Below are positions 6,082 to 13,395 of a DNA stretch of 19,505 nucleotides, piece by piece. The DNA comes from an uncultured Lachnospiraceae bacterium. Lineage in GTDB: Bacteria; Bacillota; Clostridia; Lachnospirales; Lachnospiraceae. Where the stretch lies: NCBI GenBank assembly GCA_910583965.1, contig CAJUAE010000064.1, positions 1-19,505 of the forward strand, given 5' to 3'. A program made the translations under genes and the position numbers. Numbering within the stretch: the first letter of the stretch is position 1; each line of letters opens with the position of its first letter. The notes below the pieces were generated by a model, which ran no database searches, was not told where the DNA came from, and saw only the letters and a list, made by a program, of their open reading frames with translations.

Positions 6082-7394
6082 TAGTGCATTTGTTTGTAAA
6101 AACAAAAAGACATTACAGTTGCGACAATCCAGCCAATTGGCCATGCACACCAAATACCAATTGCGCCAAACCAATTTGAGAAAAGGAAAGCGAGTACGAC
6201 GCGGAGAATCAAATCAGTAAAGGTTGCAGCCATAAAAGGTTTCATAGCACCAGCACCGCGAAGTACACCATCTGCCACGAGTTTGGCGGACACGACAAAA
6301 TAGAAGGGGGACAGAATCCATAGAAATTGTTTTCCAGTAAGTAATGCTTCTGCGGAGGATGAATCCATAAACAGTAAAAGCAAATATTTTCCAAAACAGA
6401 TATATAGAATTACAATGGGAATACAAATGCACCAGACCAGTTTCAGTCCTGCACGCAGACCATTCTTTACTCTTGTGGGAAGTCCAGCACCAATATTTTG
6501 TGCTGTGAAGTTCGACACACCATTTCCAAGTGTAGTGAAAGAAGTGATTACCAAATTGTTTAGCTTCACAGCAGCAGAATATCCAGCAGTGACACTGATA
6601 CCAAAGCTGTTGATAACACTTTGAATAAAGATATTCCCAACAGAGATAAAAGATTGCTGTAAAATACTTGGTATGGCAATTACAGCGAGTTTTTTAAGTA
6701 GTGCTGATGAAAACAGCACTACTTTTTTCTCTATTTTAATGTGAGATAAGCGTTTGAGAATTAAAATAAGTGACAGAATACAGCTAATGCCTTGGCACAA
6801 AAAAGTTGCCCATGCAACACCCCCAACTCCCATATGAAAGTATTTTACAAACAGAATATCAACTATGATATTTGATATTGATGAAAAAGCGAGAAAATAG
6901 AATGGTGTTTTGGAATCTCCAAGTGCAGAAAAAATTCCAGTAGCAATATTATAAAAGAAAAGAAATGGGAGACCGAGTATGTAAATATCCATATAAAGAG
7001 CAGAATCTGACAGAATTTCAGGCTGTGTTCGCATCTGTGCTAACAATGTATCACAAAATAGAAAGCCAAGAAGCATTAGTACTATGCAGAGGATTGCGCT
7101 TGAAATAAGAGTCGTGTAAACAGCAGTTTTCATTTTTGCGTAATCTTTGGCGCCGAAAAATTGTGATACTATAACAGAACAACCAATATTGCAGCCAAAG
7201 GCAAATGCGATAAAGACAAGCGTGACATTATAGCTATTGCCAATTGCTGCCAGTGCATTTTCTCCAATAAATTTGCCGGCGACAAGACTGTCTGCAATGT
7301 TATAGAGTTGCTGAAAAATAATACTACCAAACATGGGAAGACAGAATTTCCAGAGAACAGTCTGTGGGTTTCCTTGTGTGAGATCTTTATTCAT
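6075..7394 (-). CDS. MATE-family multidrug/cation antiporter
   Basis: The 439-aa polytopic membrane protein has about 12 predicted membrane helices. Its N-terminal stretch (LTQGNPQTVLWKFCLPMFGSIIFQQLYNIADSLVAGKFIG) is characteristic of the MATE family in clostridia. A second, related stretch near the middle (LAVIAIPSILQQSFISVGNIFIQSVINSFG) marks the expected two-fold internal repeat. Such proteins export organic cations or drugs in exchange for Na+ or H+; the substrate cannot be read. The start ATG is at 7392-7394, with AAAGGA about 10 nt upstream. The gene is convergent with the iron operon, overlapping its last gene by 7 bp with no terminator visible between them, and divergent from a GNAT acetyltransferase. 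Confidence 0.93.
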   Translation of the reverse strand: MNKDLTQGNPQTVLWKFCLPMFGSIIFQQLYNIADSLVAGKFIGENALAAIGNSYNVTLVFIAFAFGCNIGCSVIVSQFFGAKDYAKMKTAVYTTLISSAILCIVLMLLGFLFCDTLLAQMRTQPEILSDSALYMDIYILGLPFLFFYNIATGIFSALGDSKTPFYFLAFSSISNIIVDILFVKYFHMGVGGVAWATFLCQGISCILSLILILKRLSHIKIEKKVVLFSSALLKKLAVIAIPSILQQSFISVGNIFIQSVINSFGISVTAGYSAAVKLNNLVITSFTTLGNGVSNFTAQNIGAGLPTRVKNGLRAGLKLVWCICIPIVILYICFGKYLLLLFMDSSSAEALLTGKQFLWILSPFYFVVSAKLVADGVLRGAGAMKPFMAATFTDLILRVVLAFLFSNWFGAIGIWCAWPIGWIVATVMSFCFYKQMHYQ

Positions 7395-7427
7395 AATAAT
7401 GTAATCCTTTCTTTAAAAATTTGAGTA

Positions 7428-7533
7428 TTTACTGAAACAGCAAATCTTATTATAATAAGAAAATAACAATATGAAAAGTGTTTATGAAAATTTAATATTT
7501 TGTTTGTTGATTGTTCGACAATATTTCAGTAAA
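7428..7533. promoter_or_regulatory. Paired inverted repeats in the MATE/GNAT divergent promoter region
   Basis: TTTACTGAAA (7428-7437) and TTTCAGTAAA (7524-7533) are perfect 10-bp inverted copies 86 bp apart. Between them lies a perfect 16-bp palindrome, TCTTATTATAATAAGA (7445-7460), which contains a TATAAT on each strand. TTTACT (7428-7433) with TATAAT (7451-7456) at 17-bp spacing would make a forward promoter for the acetyltransferase gene. The layout suggests one regulator binding both sides of a divergent promoter; this is inference. Confidence 0.4.
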
Positions 7534-7577
7534 TTGAAAGCATTGTATAGACGATATATTTCAAGGGGGTTTACACA

Positions 7578-8054
7578 ATGAAGATAAGACGTGCACAAGA
7601 AAAAGATGTGGAGGAGATTAATAATTTACTTTGCCAGGTTCTTATGATACATCATAATGGCAGACCTGATTTGTTTCAGAGAGACACAAAAAAATATACA
7701 GATAAAGAACTTCGAGAATTGATTCGCGACGAGACAAGACCAATCTTTGTGGGTGTGGACGAGGCAGACAAGGTACTTGGCTATGTATTTTGTGTCTTTC
7801 AACAGCATCTAAAAGACAATATTCTGACAGACATTAAAACTTTGTATATTGATGACTTGTGTGTGGATAGCCTCAGAAGGGGACAGCATATAGGTAAGAA
7901 GTTATATGAATATGTATTGCAATATGCAAAAGAACAAGGATGTTACAATGTCACTTTGAATGTATGGGCATGTAATGAGAGCGCCAAATGTTTTTATGAG
8001 CACTGTGGTTTTGTGCCACAGAAAATTGGAATGGAAAAAATATTGGTCTATTAA
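7578..8054 (+). CDS. GNAT-family N-acetyltransferase
   Basis: This 158-aa protein has the GCN5-related acetyltransferase fold. An N-terminal strand KIRRAQEKDVEEINNLL begins the domain. The acetyl-CoA motif A is at residues 90-110 (YIDDLCVDSLRRGQHIGKKL), with RGQHIG standing for the usual Q/R-x-x-G-x-G pyrophosphate loop; the first Gly position is His104. Motif B follows as VTLNVWACNESAKCFYEHCGF (about 125-145). The acceptor could be a small molecule, antibiotic or protein; nothing in the sequence decides it. The RBS AAGGGGG precedes ATG 7578. It is divergent from the MATE exporter and 42 bp upstream of the sensor kinase gene on the same strand, with no terminator between, so it may be cotranscribed with the kinase. 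Confidence 0.92.
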   Translation: MKIRRAQEKDVEEINNLLCQVLMIHHNGRPDLFQRDTKKYTDKELRELIRDETRPIFVGVDEADKVLGYVFCVFQQHLKDNILTDIKTLYIDDLCVDSLRRGQHIGKKLYEYVLQYAKEQGCYNVTLNVWACNESAKCFYEHCGFVPQKIGMEKILVY

Positions 8055-8096
8055 TCAAATAAAAAGGGAAATATTTTAGAACATAAAAGAGGAATT

Positions 8097-10634
8097 ATGA
8101 TGATAAAAAATACAAAAAAGTTTTTATTAATAAGTTTTTCGATTCTGATTTCTGTATGCATTGTAATGTTTACCATTACGTCTGTGTATGTATCTGGTAA
8201 GAGTGATGGAGCAATCAATGAGATTGGTATGATCTATATGTCTGCTATTGCAAAACAGATGCAAGAAAAATTTGATGCAGTGATCGACTCACAAATATTA
8301 GAGATGGAAGGAATTGTGGAGAGACACCCGCCAGAGACTATGGTTTATGGTCCAGAGATGATTGAACAGCTTGTGCTTAGTGCGCAAGTACGAGATTTTC
8401 TGTATTTGGGACTTTATACAAAAGACGGAGATTGCGAAGTAATCTATGGCAAAGAAGTAGAGTATGAGAGCGAGGAAGTTTTTCATAATGTGTTACAAGA
8501 TAGTAGTTTGAGAGTGTTTTCTGGCCTTAGTGTGGAAGGTGAGCGGGTGATGTGCCTGCTGATTGATGTTGCTTATCCCATGAAGGAGGGTAAGATCAGT
8601 ACAGCAATGGTAGCGGCGATGCCAATGGAATATTTGGAAAATGTGCTTGCGCTAGATGGGGAAAATTCCTTAATGTATTCCTATATTATTCGCAGAGACG
8701 GCACTTTTGTGATTCGGACAAACAATGAGTCTCTTTTTGAAAATATTAATGAAACTTTTTGCGAATTTAAAGGAAAACAACCAGAAGAATATATTAATGA
8801 ACTTCGGGAAGCAATTAACCAGAATACAGATTATGCTACTATTGCTTGTGTTAACCAAGATAAAAGATATTTGTTGTGTACAGATTTACCAAATTCAGAA
8901 TGGTATTTGATCTCTTTGATGCCTTTTGGAATACTAGATAGAATTTTAAAAGATTTAAGTATTGACCGTCAAACTGCAACATTGTTAATGTGTTTTGTGA
9001 TTATAGGCGGCATTGTGATTATTTTTTTATTGTATTATAGAGTATCGAAACAGCAGCTTTTGGAGCTAGAGAATGCAAGGAAAGATGCAGTTAAGGCAAA
9101 CAAGGCAAAGAGCGAATTTCTTTCTAGCATGAGTCATGACATTCGCACACCAATGAATGGAATTGTAGGAATGACTGCGATTGCAATGGCAAATATTGAC
9201 AATCCAGAGCGTGTCAAGGACTGTCTTGCGAAGATTACTCTTTCTAGCAGGCATCTTCTTGGATTAATCAATGATGTTCTGGATATGTCAAAGATTGAAA
9301 GTGGGAAACTAACATTAAACATGAATCAAATATCATTGCGGGAGACAATGGACAGTATTGTAAATATTGTACAGCCGCAAGTAAAAGAACGACAACAGCA
9401 TTTTGACATTTTTATCCAGAAAGTTATAACAGAAGAAGTGCATTGTGACAGTGTACGACTCAATCAGATTTTGATTAATTTGTTGTCCAACGCATTAAAA
9501 TTTACGCCGGAAGGTGGAAGAATCAATGTTTATTTACGGCAGGAGCCTTCTCCCGTAGGAGAGGATTATGTGCGATGCCATTTTCGCGTGAAGGACAATG
9601 GCGTTGGAATGACAGAGGAATTTCAGAAAAAGATTTTTGACACATTTACAAGAGAGGAGAAAGCCCAAGTTGATAAAATTGAAGGAACGGGGCTTGGAAT
9701 GGCGATTACAAAAGCGATTGTGGATACAATGAAGGGAAGCATTGAGGTGCAGAGCGCGCCTGGAAAGGGAACGGAGTTCCACATTACGCTAGATTTGGAA
9801 AAAGCAGATGTCAAAGTGGAGGACATGAAACTACCACCATGGAGGATGTTGGTAGTAGACAATAATGAGGAACTTTGTCAAAGTGCTGCTTTATCGCTGA
9901 AAGAAATTGGAATTGATGCACAGTGGGTTGCGGATGGTAAAACTGCTGTTGAAGTGGCCAAAAAATGTCATAATGAACAAAATTCTTTTGAGATTGTACT
10001 TTTGGATTGGAAAATGCCTGGTATGGATGGCTTGCATACAGCGCGTGAGATGCGAAAGCATTTGGGTGAAAATGTACCAATTCTAATTATTTCTGCATAT
10101 GATTGGAGTGAGATCGAGGATGAAGCGACAGAGGCAGGTATTCAAGGATTTATCTCAAAGCCACTATTCAAATCAAATCTATTCCTTGGACTGAGACGTT
10201 ATATGTTGGATGAGTCTGCAAAGGAGGAAAAAGAGGAATCAAAGATTCACAATAGTTTCTTTGGGAAACGAATTTTGCTTGCGGAAGATAATGATTTGAA
10301 CTGGGAAATAGCAGAAGACCTTTTGTCTGAGGTAGGCTTTGAATTAGATCGAGCAGAGAATGGAAAAATGTGCATAGAAAAGTTTGAACAGTCTGCACAA
10401 GGGTATTATGATGTTGTGTTGATGGATATTCGTATGCCGATTATGAATGGATATGATGCGGCGAAAGGGATTCGTGCCTTGGCGCGTCCCGATGCAAAGT
10501 TGCCGATTATTGCGATGACAGCAGATGCCTTTTCTGATGATATTCAGAGATGTCTTGACTGTGGTATGAATGAGCATGTGGCAAAGCCAATTGATGTGAA
10601 CAGGCTGACGCAGATATTGAAAAAATACTTATAG
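8097..10634 (+). CDS. Membrane hybrid sensor histidine kinase with two receiver domains
   Basis: The 845-aa protein has a membrane helix at about residues 9-33, an extracytoplasmic sensor region of about 260 aa (Cache-like by size and position, not confirmed) and a second helix at about 293-316. A coiled coil leads to the HisKA domain with SHDIRTP (phospho-acceptor His347). The ATPase domain shows the N-box Asn465, DNGVGM (Asp500) and GTGLGM (530-535). Two receivers follow: REC1 from about 584 with phospho-Asp637 (LLDWKMPG) and REC2 from about 726 with Asp777 (LMDIRMP). No HPt domain is present, so a separate phosphotransfer protein or direct use of the receivers is required. REC1 has DNN where receivers usually have a DD pair. 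No response regulator gene is adjacent. The signal is unknown. Confidence 0.94.
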   Translation: MMIKNTKKFLLISFSILISVCIVMFTITSVYVSGKSDGAINEIGMIYMSAIAKQMQEKFDAVIDSQILEMEGIVERHPPETMVYGPEMIEQLVLSAQVRDFLYLGLYTKDGDCEVIYGKEVEYESEEVFHNVLQDSSLRVFSGLSVEGERVMCLLIDVAYPMKEGKISTAMVAAMPMEYLENVLALDGENSLMYSYIIRRDGTFVIRTNNESLFENINETFCEFKGKQPEEYINELREAINQNTDYATIACVNQDKRYLLCTDLPNSEWYLISLMPFGILDRILKDLSIDRQTATLLMCFVIIGGIVIIFLLYYRVSKQQLLELENARKDAVKANKAKSEFLSSMSHDIRTPMNGIVGMTAIAMANIDNPERVKDCLAKITLSSRHLLGLINDVLDMSKIESGKLTLNMNQISLRETMDSIVNIVQPQVKERQQHFDIFIQKVITEEVHCDSVRLNQILINLLSNALKFTPEGGRINVYLRQEPSPVGEDYVRCHFRVKDNGVGMTEEFQKKIFDTFTREEKAQVDKIEGTGLGMAITKAIVDTMKGSIEVQSAPGKGTEFHITLDLEKADVKVEDMKLPPWRMLVVDNNEELCQSAALSLKEIGIDAQWVADGKTAVEVAKKCHNEQNSFEIVLLDWKMPGMDGLHTAREMRKHLGENVPILIISAYDWSEIEDEATEAGIQGFISKPLFKSNLFLGLRRYMLDESAKEEKEESKIHNSFFGKRILLAEDNDLNWEIAEDLLSEVGFELDRAENGKMCIEKFEQSAQGYYDVVLMDIRMPIMNGYDAAKGIRALARPDAKLPIIAMTADAFSDDIQRCLDCGMNEHVAKPIDVNRLTQILKKYL

Positions 10635-10648
10635 CGAAAACTGTTGTT

Positions 10649-10686
10649 CTCGTCCCTGGAAAAATAATATTCAGGGACGAGTTTTT
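10649..10686 (+). terminator. Intrinsic terminator of the histidine kinase gene
   Basis: CTCGTCCCTG (10649-10658) and CAGGGACGAG (10672-10681) form a perfect 10-bp stem with a 13-base loop, followed by T5 at 10682-10686. It begins 15 bp after the kinase stop codon. Confidence 0.9.
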
Positions 10687-10693
10687 ATGCGCA

Positions 10694-10773
10694 GACCCGT
10701 GTAGAGGAAATAAGTCGCTAAAGCGACGCACAGGTCGTGCACGAGTAGGGAGAAGATAAATCTTCCCTACTCG
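10694..10773. other. Structured spacer with two nested or alternative hairpins
   Basis: GACCCGTGT (10694-10702) pairs with GCACAGGTC (10728-10736) around an inner hairpin GTCGC-TAAA-GCGAC (10714-10727). The same right arm can alternatively form GCAC/GTGC (10728-10740). Next, CGAGTAGGG (10742-10750) pairs with CCCTACTCG (10765-10773), extended by AAGAT/ATCTT. The second hairpin runs over the stop codon of the minus-strand regulator and may stabilise its 3' end. There is no T-run on either side, so it is not a standard terminator. The GTAGGG/CCCTAC hairpin resembles that at 2793-2818. Confidence 0.5.
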
Positions 10774-11024
10774 CTTTCTGAGTCACCTTCGATCAAATAA
10801 TCACAGGAAACGCCAAATATATGCGCTAACGCACGAATTTCAATATCCGTTACATAGCGTTTATTTGTCTCTATGCGGGTAATTACATTTTTATCCATAT
10901 CATATCCAGCAAGTTGAAGTTTGTTGGATAAGTCTCGCTGTGAGAGGTAATGCTTTTTTCTTAGCGCAATAAGGCGTTTGCTGATTAGATTTTTTTCGCC
11001 GGAGCTGGTTTTGGGCTTTGGCAT
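10767..11024 (-). CDS. XRE-family helix-turn-helix regulator
   Basis: This 85-aa single-domain DNA-binding protein has a Cro/CI-type HTH at about residues 28-52: LSQRDLSNKLQLAGYDMDKNVITRIETNKR, followed by ALAHIFGVSCDYLIEGD, the standard end of XRE domains. An N-terminal Lys/Pro-rich tail (MPKPKTSSGEKN) precedes it. The spacing between the two HTH helices is longer than usual, with the GYDMDKN insertion seen in a subset of XRE proteins. The start has GAAGG 8 nt upstream on the minus strand. It is divergent from mutY across a 137-bp gap containing an inverted repeat that could be its operator. It has no phage or toxin neighbour, so a host regulator is more likely than a prophage remnant. Confidence 0.88.
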   Translation of the reverse strand: MPKPKTSSGEKNLISKRLIALRKKHYLSQRDLSNKLQLAGYDMDKNVITRIETNKRYVTDIEIRALAHIFGVSCDYLIEGDSESE

Positions 11025-11059
11025 AACGAAAACCTTCTTTCCATGATGTTACGTATCAC

Positions 11060-11117
11060 TTTTACAACCTAATATTAATGATTTTAAGGGATAAAGAAGA
11101 AAAATAGGGTTGTAAAA
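11060..11117. promoter_or_regulatory. Inverted repeat in the regulator/mutY divergent region
   Basis: TTTTACAACC (11060-11069) and GGTTGTAAAA (11108-11117) are perfect 10-bp inverted copies 38 bp apart, in the gap between the divergent XRE regulator and mutY. Each contains TTGTAA, a plausible -35-like core, on opposite strands, but no convincing -10 boxes were found at the right spacing. They may be operators for the regulator; this is inference. Confidence 0.4.
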
Positions 11118-11161
11118 ACGGGACAAATAAGGAATTATAAAGGAAGTAGGGAGAGATTGTC

Positions 11162-12250
11162 ATGAAAACAAGTCAATTGAAAAATATTGTTATTCCACTG
11201 TTGGACTGGTATCATAACAACAGTAGAAAGCTTCCCTGGAGGGAAAACAAGGACCCATACAGAATATGGATATCAGAGATAATGTTACAACAGACAAGAG
11301 TTGAGGCTGTAATTTCATATTATGAGCGCTTTATGAAGCGTTTTCCTACTGTGGAATCGCTCGCAGTGTGTGAGGATGAAGAACTCTTTAAACTGTGGGA
11401 AGGGTTGGGATACTATACACGTGCACGAAATCTAAAAAAGGCAGCGCAGGTAATCTGTACGCATTTTCAAGGACAATTTCCAAGCCAGTTTGATCAAATT
11501 CTTGCTCTGCCTGGAATTGGCGTATACACAGCAGGAGCAATTGCATCAATTGCCTTTGAGCAGGCGAGAGCGGCTGTGGATGGAAATGTGTTGCGCGTAA
11601 TTACTAGATTGACAGGAGACAATCGTGATATTACAGATGCAAAGTTTCGAGATGAGATTACAAAGGTGTTGGAGGACAGTTATCCTCAAAGTCAAAGAGG
11701 AGATTTTACGCAAAGTTTGATGGAACTTGGAGCGGTTGTTTGTGTACCTAATGGAGCACCTCAATGTAACAGGTGTCCATTAAGCAAATTTTGCGATGCT
11801 TACAGCAATGGAACACAGCTTTTATATCCAGTGAAGAAAAAGAAATCCGCTCGTAAGATGGAGCAAAAAACAGTTTTGATACTTTCCTTTCAAGACAAAA
11901 TTGCCCTTCGCAAGCGGGAAGGTGATGGTGTTTTGTCTGGAATGTGGGAGCTGCCAAATCAGGAAGGAACACTGACAAGGCAGCAGGTTTATCAATGGCT
12001 TGCCAAAAAAGGGGTTATAGTGGATACAATAAAAGAACCCTCTAATAAAAAGAAGCAATTAAAGCATATTTTTACCCATATAGAGTGGCATATGACTTAC
12101 TGGATAATTTCTTGTAGTACGACTGGAACGGATCAGAATTTTGTGTGGGTTACAGACGAACAACTAGAACAGGATATCGCACTTCCGACAGCTTTTAAAA
12201 AGGTGTATCAAGCAGCTTTACAAGAGCGTTGTGTACGTGAAAAAATTTAG
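11162..12250 (+). CDS. mutY: A/G-specific adenine DNA glycosylase
   Basis: MutY removes adenine paired with 8-oxoguanine, preventing G:C to T:A mutations after oxidative damage. The 362-aa protein has the N-terminal catalytic domain with WISEIMLQQTRV (Glu39 catalytic), the helix-hairpin-helix LPGIGVYTA (116-124) and AAVDGNV with catalytic Asp140. The [4Fe-4S] cysteines are C194, C202, C205 and C211. The first spacing is seven residues, one more than the C-x6-C of E. coli MutY. The C-terminal NUDIX-like domain (about 230-362), which reads 8-oxoG, is present. The RBS is AGGGAG just upstream. Its stop overlaps the convergent XRE gene by 4 bp. Confidence 0.96.
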   Translation: MKTSQLKNIVIPLLDWYHNNSRKLPWRENKDPYRIWISEIMLQQTRVEAVISYYERFMKRFPTVESLAVCEDEELFKLWEGLGYYTRARNLKKAAQVICTHFQGQFPSQFDQILALPGIGVYTAGAIASIAFEQARAAVDGNVLRVITRLTGDNRDITDAKFRDEITKVLEDSYPQSQRGDFTQSLMELGAVVCVPNGAPQCNRCPLSKFCDAYSNGTQLLYPVKKKKSARKMEQKTVLILSFQDKIALRKREGDGVLSGMWELPNQEGTLTRQQVYQWLAKKGVIVDTIKEPSNKKKQLKHIFTHIEWHMTYWIISCSTTGTDQNFVWVTDEQLEQDIALPTAFKKVYQAALQERCVREKI

Positions 12251-12459
12251 CAATCCTCTTGATCAGGCACATATTCCATAATATCTTCAACACGACAATC
12301 AAGAATACTGCATAATCGATTAATAATAAGTGTTTTGACAATCAAATTTTTGCGTAGCCGTTGAAGTTGTGCTTTGTCAACATTGTATTCCTTAATTAGT
12401 TTATATTGGCTGATACTTTTTTTCTTGAGCGTTTTCCATAACGGGTCATATTTTATCAT
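12247..12459 (-). CDS. Small XRE/Cro-type HTH regulator
   Basis: This 70-aa DNA-binding protein begins MIKYDPLWKTLKKKSISQYKLI and contains an HTH (about residues 15-56: ISQYKLIKEYNVDKAQLQRLRKN, then RLCSILDCRVEDIMEYV). This is the compact Cro/CI type commonly annotated in Firmicutes. The frame is open to an ATG at 12528, but ATG 12459 has AGGAGG (12468-12473) 8 nt upstream and gives the typical start. It ends inside the last codons of the convergent mutY gene (4-bp overlap, 12247-12250). An inverted repeat lies about 75 bp upstream of its start and could be autoregulatory. Its target is unknown. Confidence 0.87.
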   Translation of the reverse strand: MIKYDPLWKTLKKKSISQYKLIKEYNVDKAQLQRLRKNLIVKTLIINRLCSILDCRVEDIMEYVPDQEDC

Positions 12460-12533
12460 TTTCCTTTCCTCCTCATTTGTATAGTCTCTTGGAATCTCTT
12501 TTGCACCTGCTTTTGCGATAATATGCACATAAA

Positions 12534-12566
12534 TTAATTAACGTATGTCCTATGTATGTTAATTAA
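12534..12566. promoter_or_regulatory. Inverted repeat upstream of the small XRE gene
   Basis: TTAATTAAC (12534-12542) and GTTAATTAA (12558-12566) are perfect 9-bp inverted copies with a 15-base spacer. Each half is itself nearly palindromic (TTAATTAA). Its place, upstream of the minus-strand HTH gene and at the far end of the ahpC leader, fits an operator for that regulator. AT-rich DNA makes such repeats easier by chance. Confidence 0.35.
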
Positions 12567-12614
12567 ATTGGTACACATCTTATAAAAAAACTTCTCGCAA
12601 TATTAGGTGCAAAA

Positions 12615-12793
12615 AGACTTTGAGAGTCTATTTGTATTTTAATGAAGAAAATAGACAAAGAACATGGTGCGTGTACGCACCACAATACCGCGAGTTTATT
12701 TGCTAGAGTATAGAAATAAGTAAAACGGGTTACACTATATTTTGTATCTATACAGGATTTTTGCGTTTTTATACGCGCGGGAAAGGTCTTTCC
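12615..12793 (+). other. Hairpin-rich region upstream of ahpC
   Basis: The non-coding stretch 12460-12823 has no gene. Within it, AGACT/AGTCT (12615-12629) competes with GTCTATTT (12626-12633) pairing AAATAGAC (12649-12656). TGGTGCG-TGTA-CGCACCA (12665-12682) is a perfect 7-bp hairpin, GCGT/ACGC pair at 12763-12776, and GGAAAG/CTTTCC are adjacent at 12780-12793. I could not place the ahpC promoter with confidence; weak -10-like hexamers occur at 12736-12741 and 12749-12754. No clear PerR box (TTATAAT-N-ATTATAA) was found. It may be a structured 5' leader. Confidence 0.35.
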
Positions 12794-12823
12794 TATTTGA
12801 TTTTAGAGAAGGAGGATTTTGTT

Positions 12824-13387
12824 ATGTCATTGATTAATCGTGAAATTGTGGATTTTAAAGTGCAATCATTTGTAAATAATGAGTTTAAGGAGGTGACGAA
12901 GAAAGACGTTCTTGGTAAATGGAGTGTGTTCTTTTTCTATCCGGCAGACTTTACATTTGTATGTCCTACAGAGCTTGAAGATCTAGCCAATAAATATGAG
13001 GAATTTAAAAAGATTGGTTGTGAGATCTACAGTGTGTCTTGTGATACACACTTTGTTCATAAAGCATGGCATGATGTATCCAAGACAATCCAGAAGATAC
13101 AATATCCAATGCTTGCTGATCCAACAGCTGTTCTTGCAAGAGGTTTTGAAGTTTTGATTGAGGAGGATGGACTTGCAGAGCGCGGAAGCTTTATTGTCAA
13201 TCCACAAGGTAAAATTGTGGCGTATGAGGTGATTGCAGGAAATGTTGGACGAAATGCAGAGGAACTGTTTCGACGGGTACAGGCATCACAGTTTGTAGCA
13301 GAACATGGCGACCAAGTATGTCCGGCAAAATGGCAACCGGGTGGAGAAACTTTGAAGCCAAGTCTTGACTTGGTAGGGCTATTGTAG
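12824..13387 (+). CDS. ahpC: Alkyl hydroperoxide reductase C (2-Cys peroxiredoxin)
   Basis: AhpC reduces hydrogen peroxide, organic hydroperoxides and peroxynitrite in the cytosol. The 187-aa length equals that of E. coli AhpC. The peroxidatic Cys47 is in FTFVCPTE and the resolving Cys166 in GDQVCPAKWQPG, giving the typical two-cysteine pair. The GRNAEE and RGSFIVNP segments are also canonical. The frame is open upstream to 12761, but the stretch before ATG 12824 is not AhpC-like, and AAGGAGG (12809-12815) is 8 nt before this ATG. The reductase gene starts 9 bp after its stop, with its RBS overlapping the stop codon, so the two are translationally coupled. Confidence 0.97.
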   Translation: MSLINREIVDFKVQSFVNNEFKEVTKKDVLGKWSVFFFYPADFTFVCPTELEDLANKYEEFKKIGCEIYSVSCDTHFVHKAWHDVSKTIQKIQYPMLADPTAVLARGFEVLIEEDGLAERGSFIVNPQGKIVAYEVIAGNVGRNAEELFRRVQASQFVAEHGDQVCPAKWQPGGETLKPSLDLVGLL

Positions 13388-13395
13388 GTGAGCCA

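Noticed and set aside
6089..6106. TTTGTTT-GTAA-AAACAAA hairpin at the end of the MATE gene
   Set aside because: The stem is A/T-only apart from one G-C pair, no T-run follows on either strand in the right place, and it lies within coding sequence, so it is unlikely to terminate transcription.
11194..12250. Possible endonuclease III instead of MutY
   Set aside because: The VDGNV aspartate context, the C-terminal NUDIX-like extension and the 362-aa length fit MutY; endonuclease III is about 210 aa and has a catalytic Lys in the HhH motif.
12460..12528. Longer start for the small minus-strand XRE gene
   Set aside because: The extra 23 residues do not belong to the HTH family, and the internal ATG has a perfect AGGAGG 8 nt upstream.
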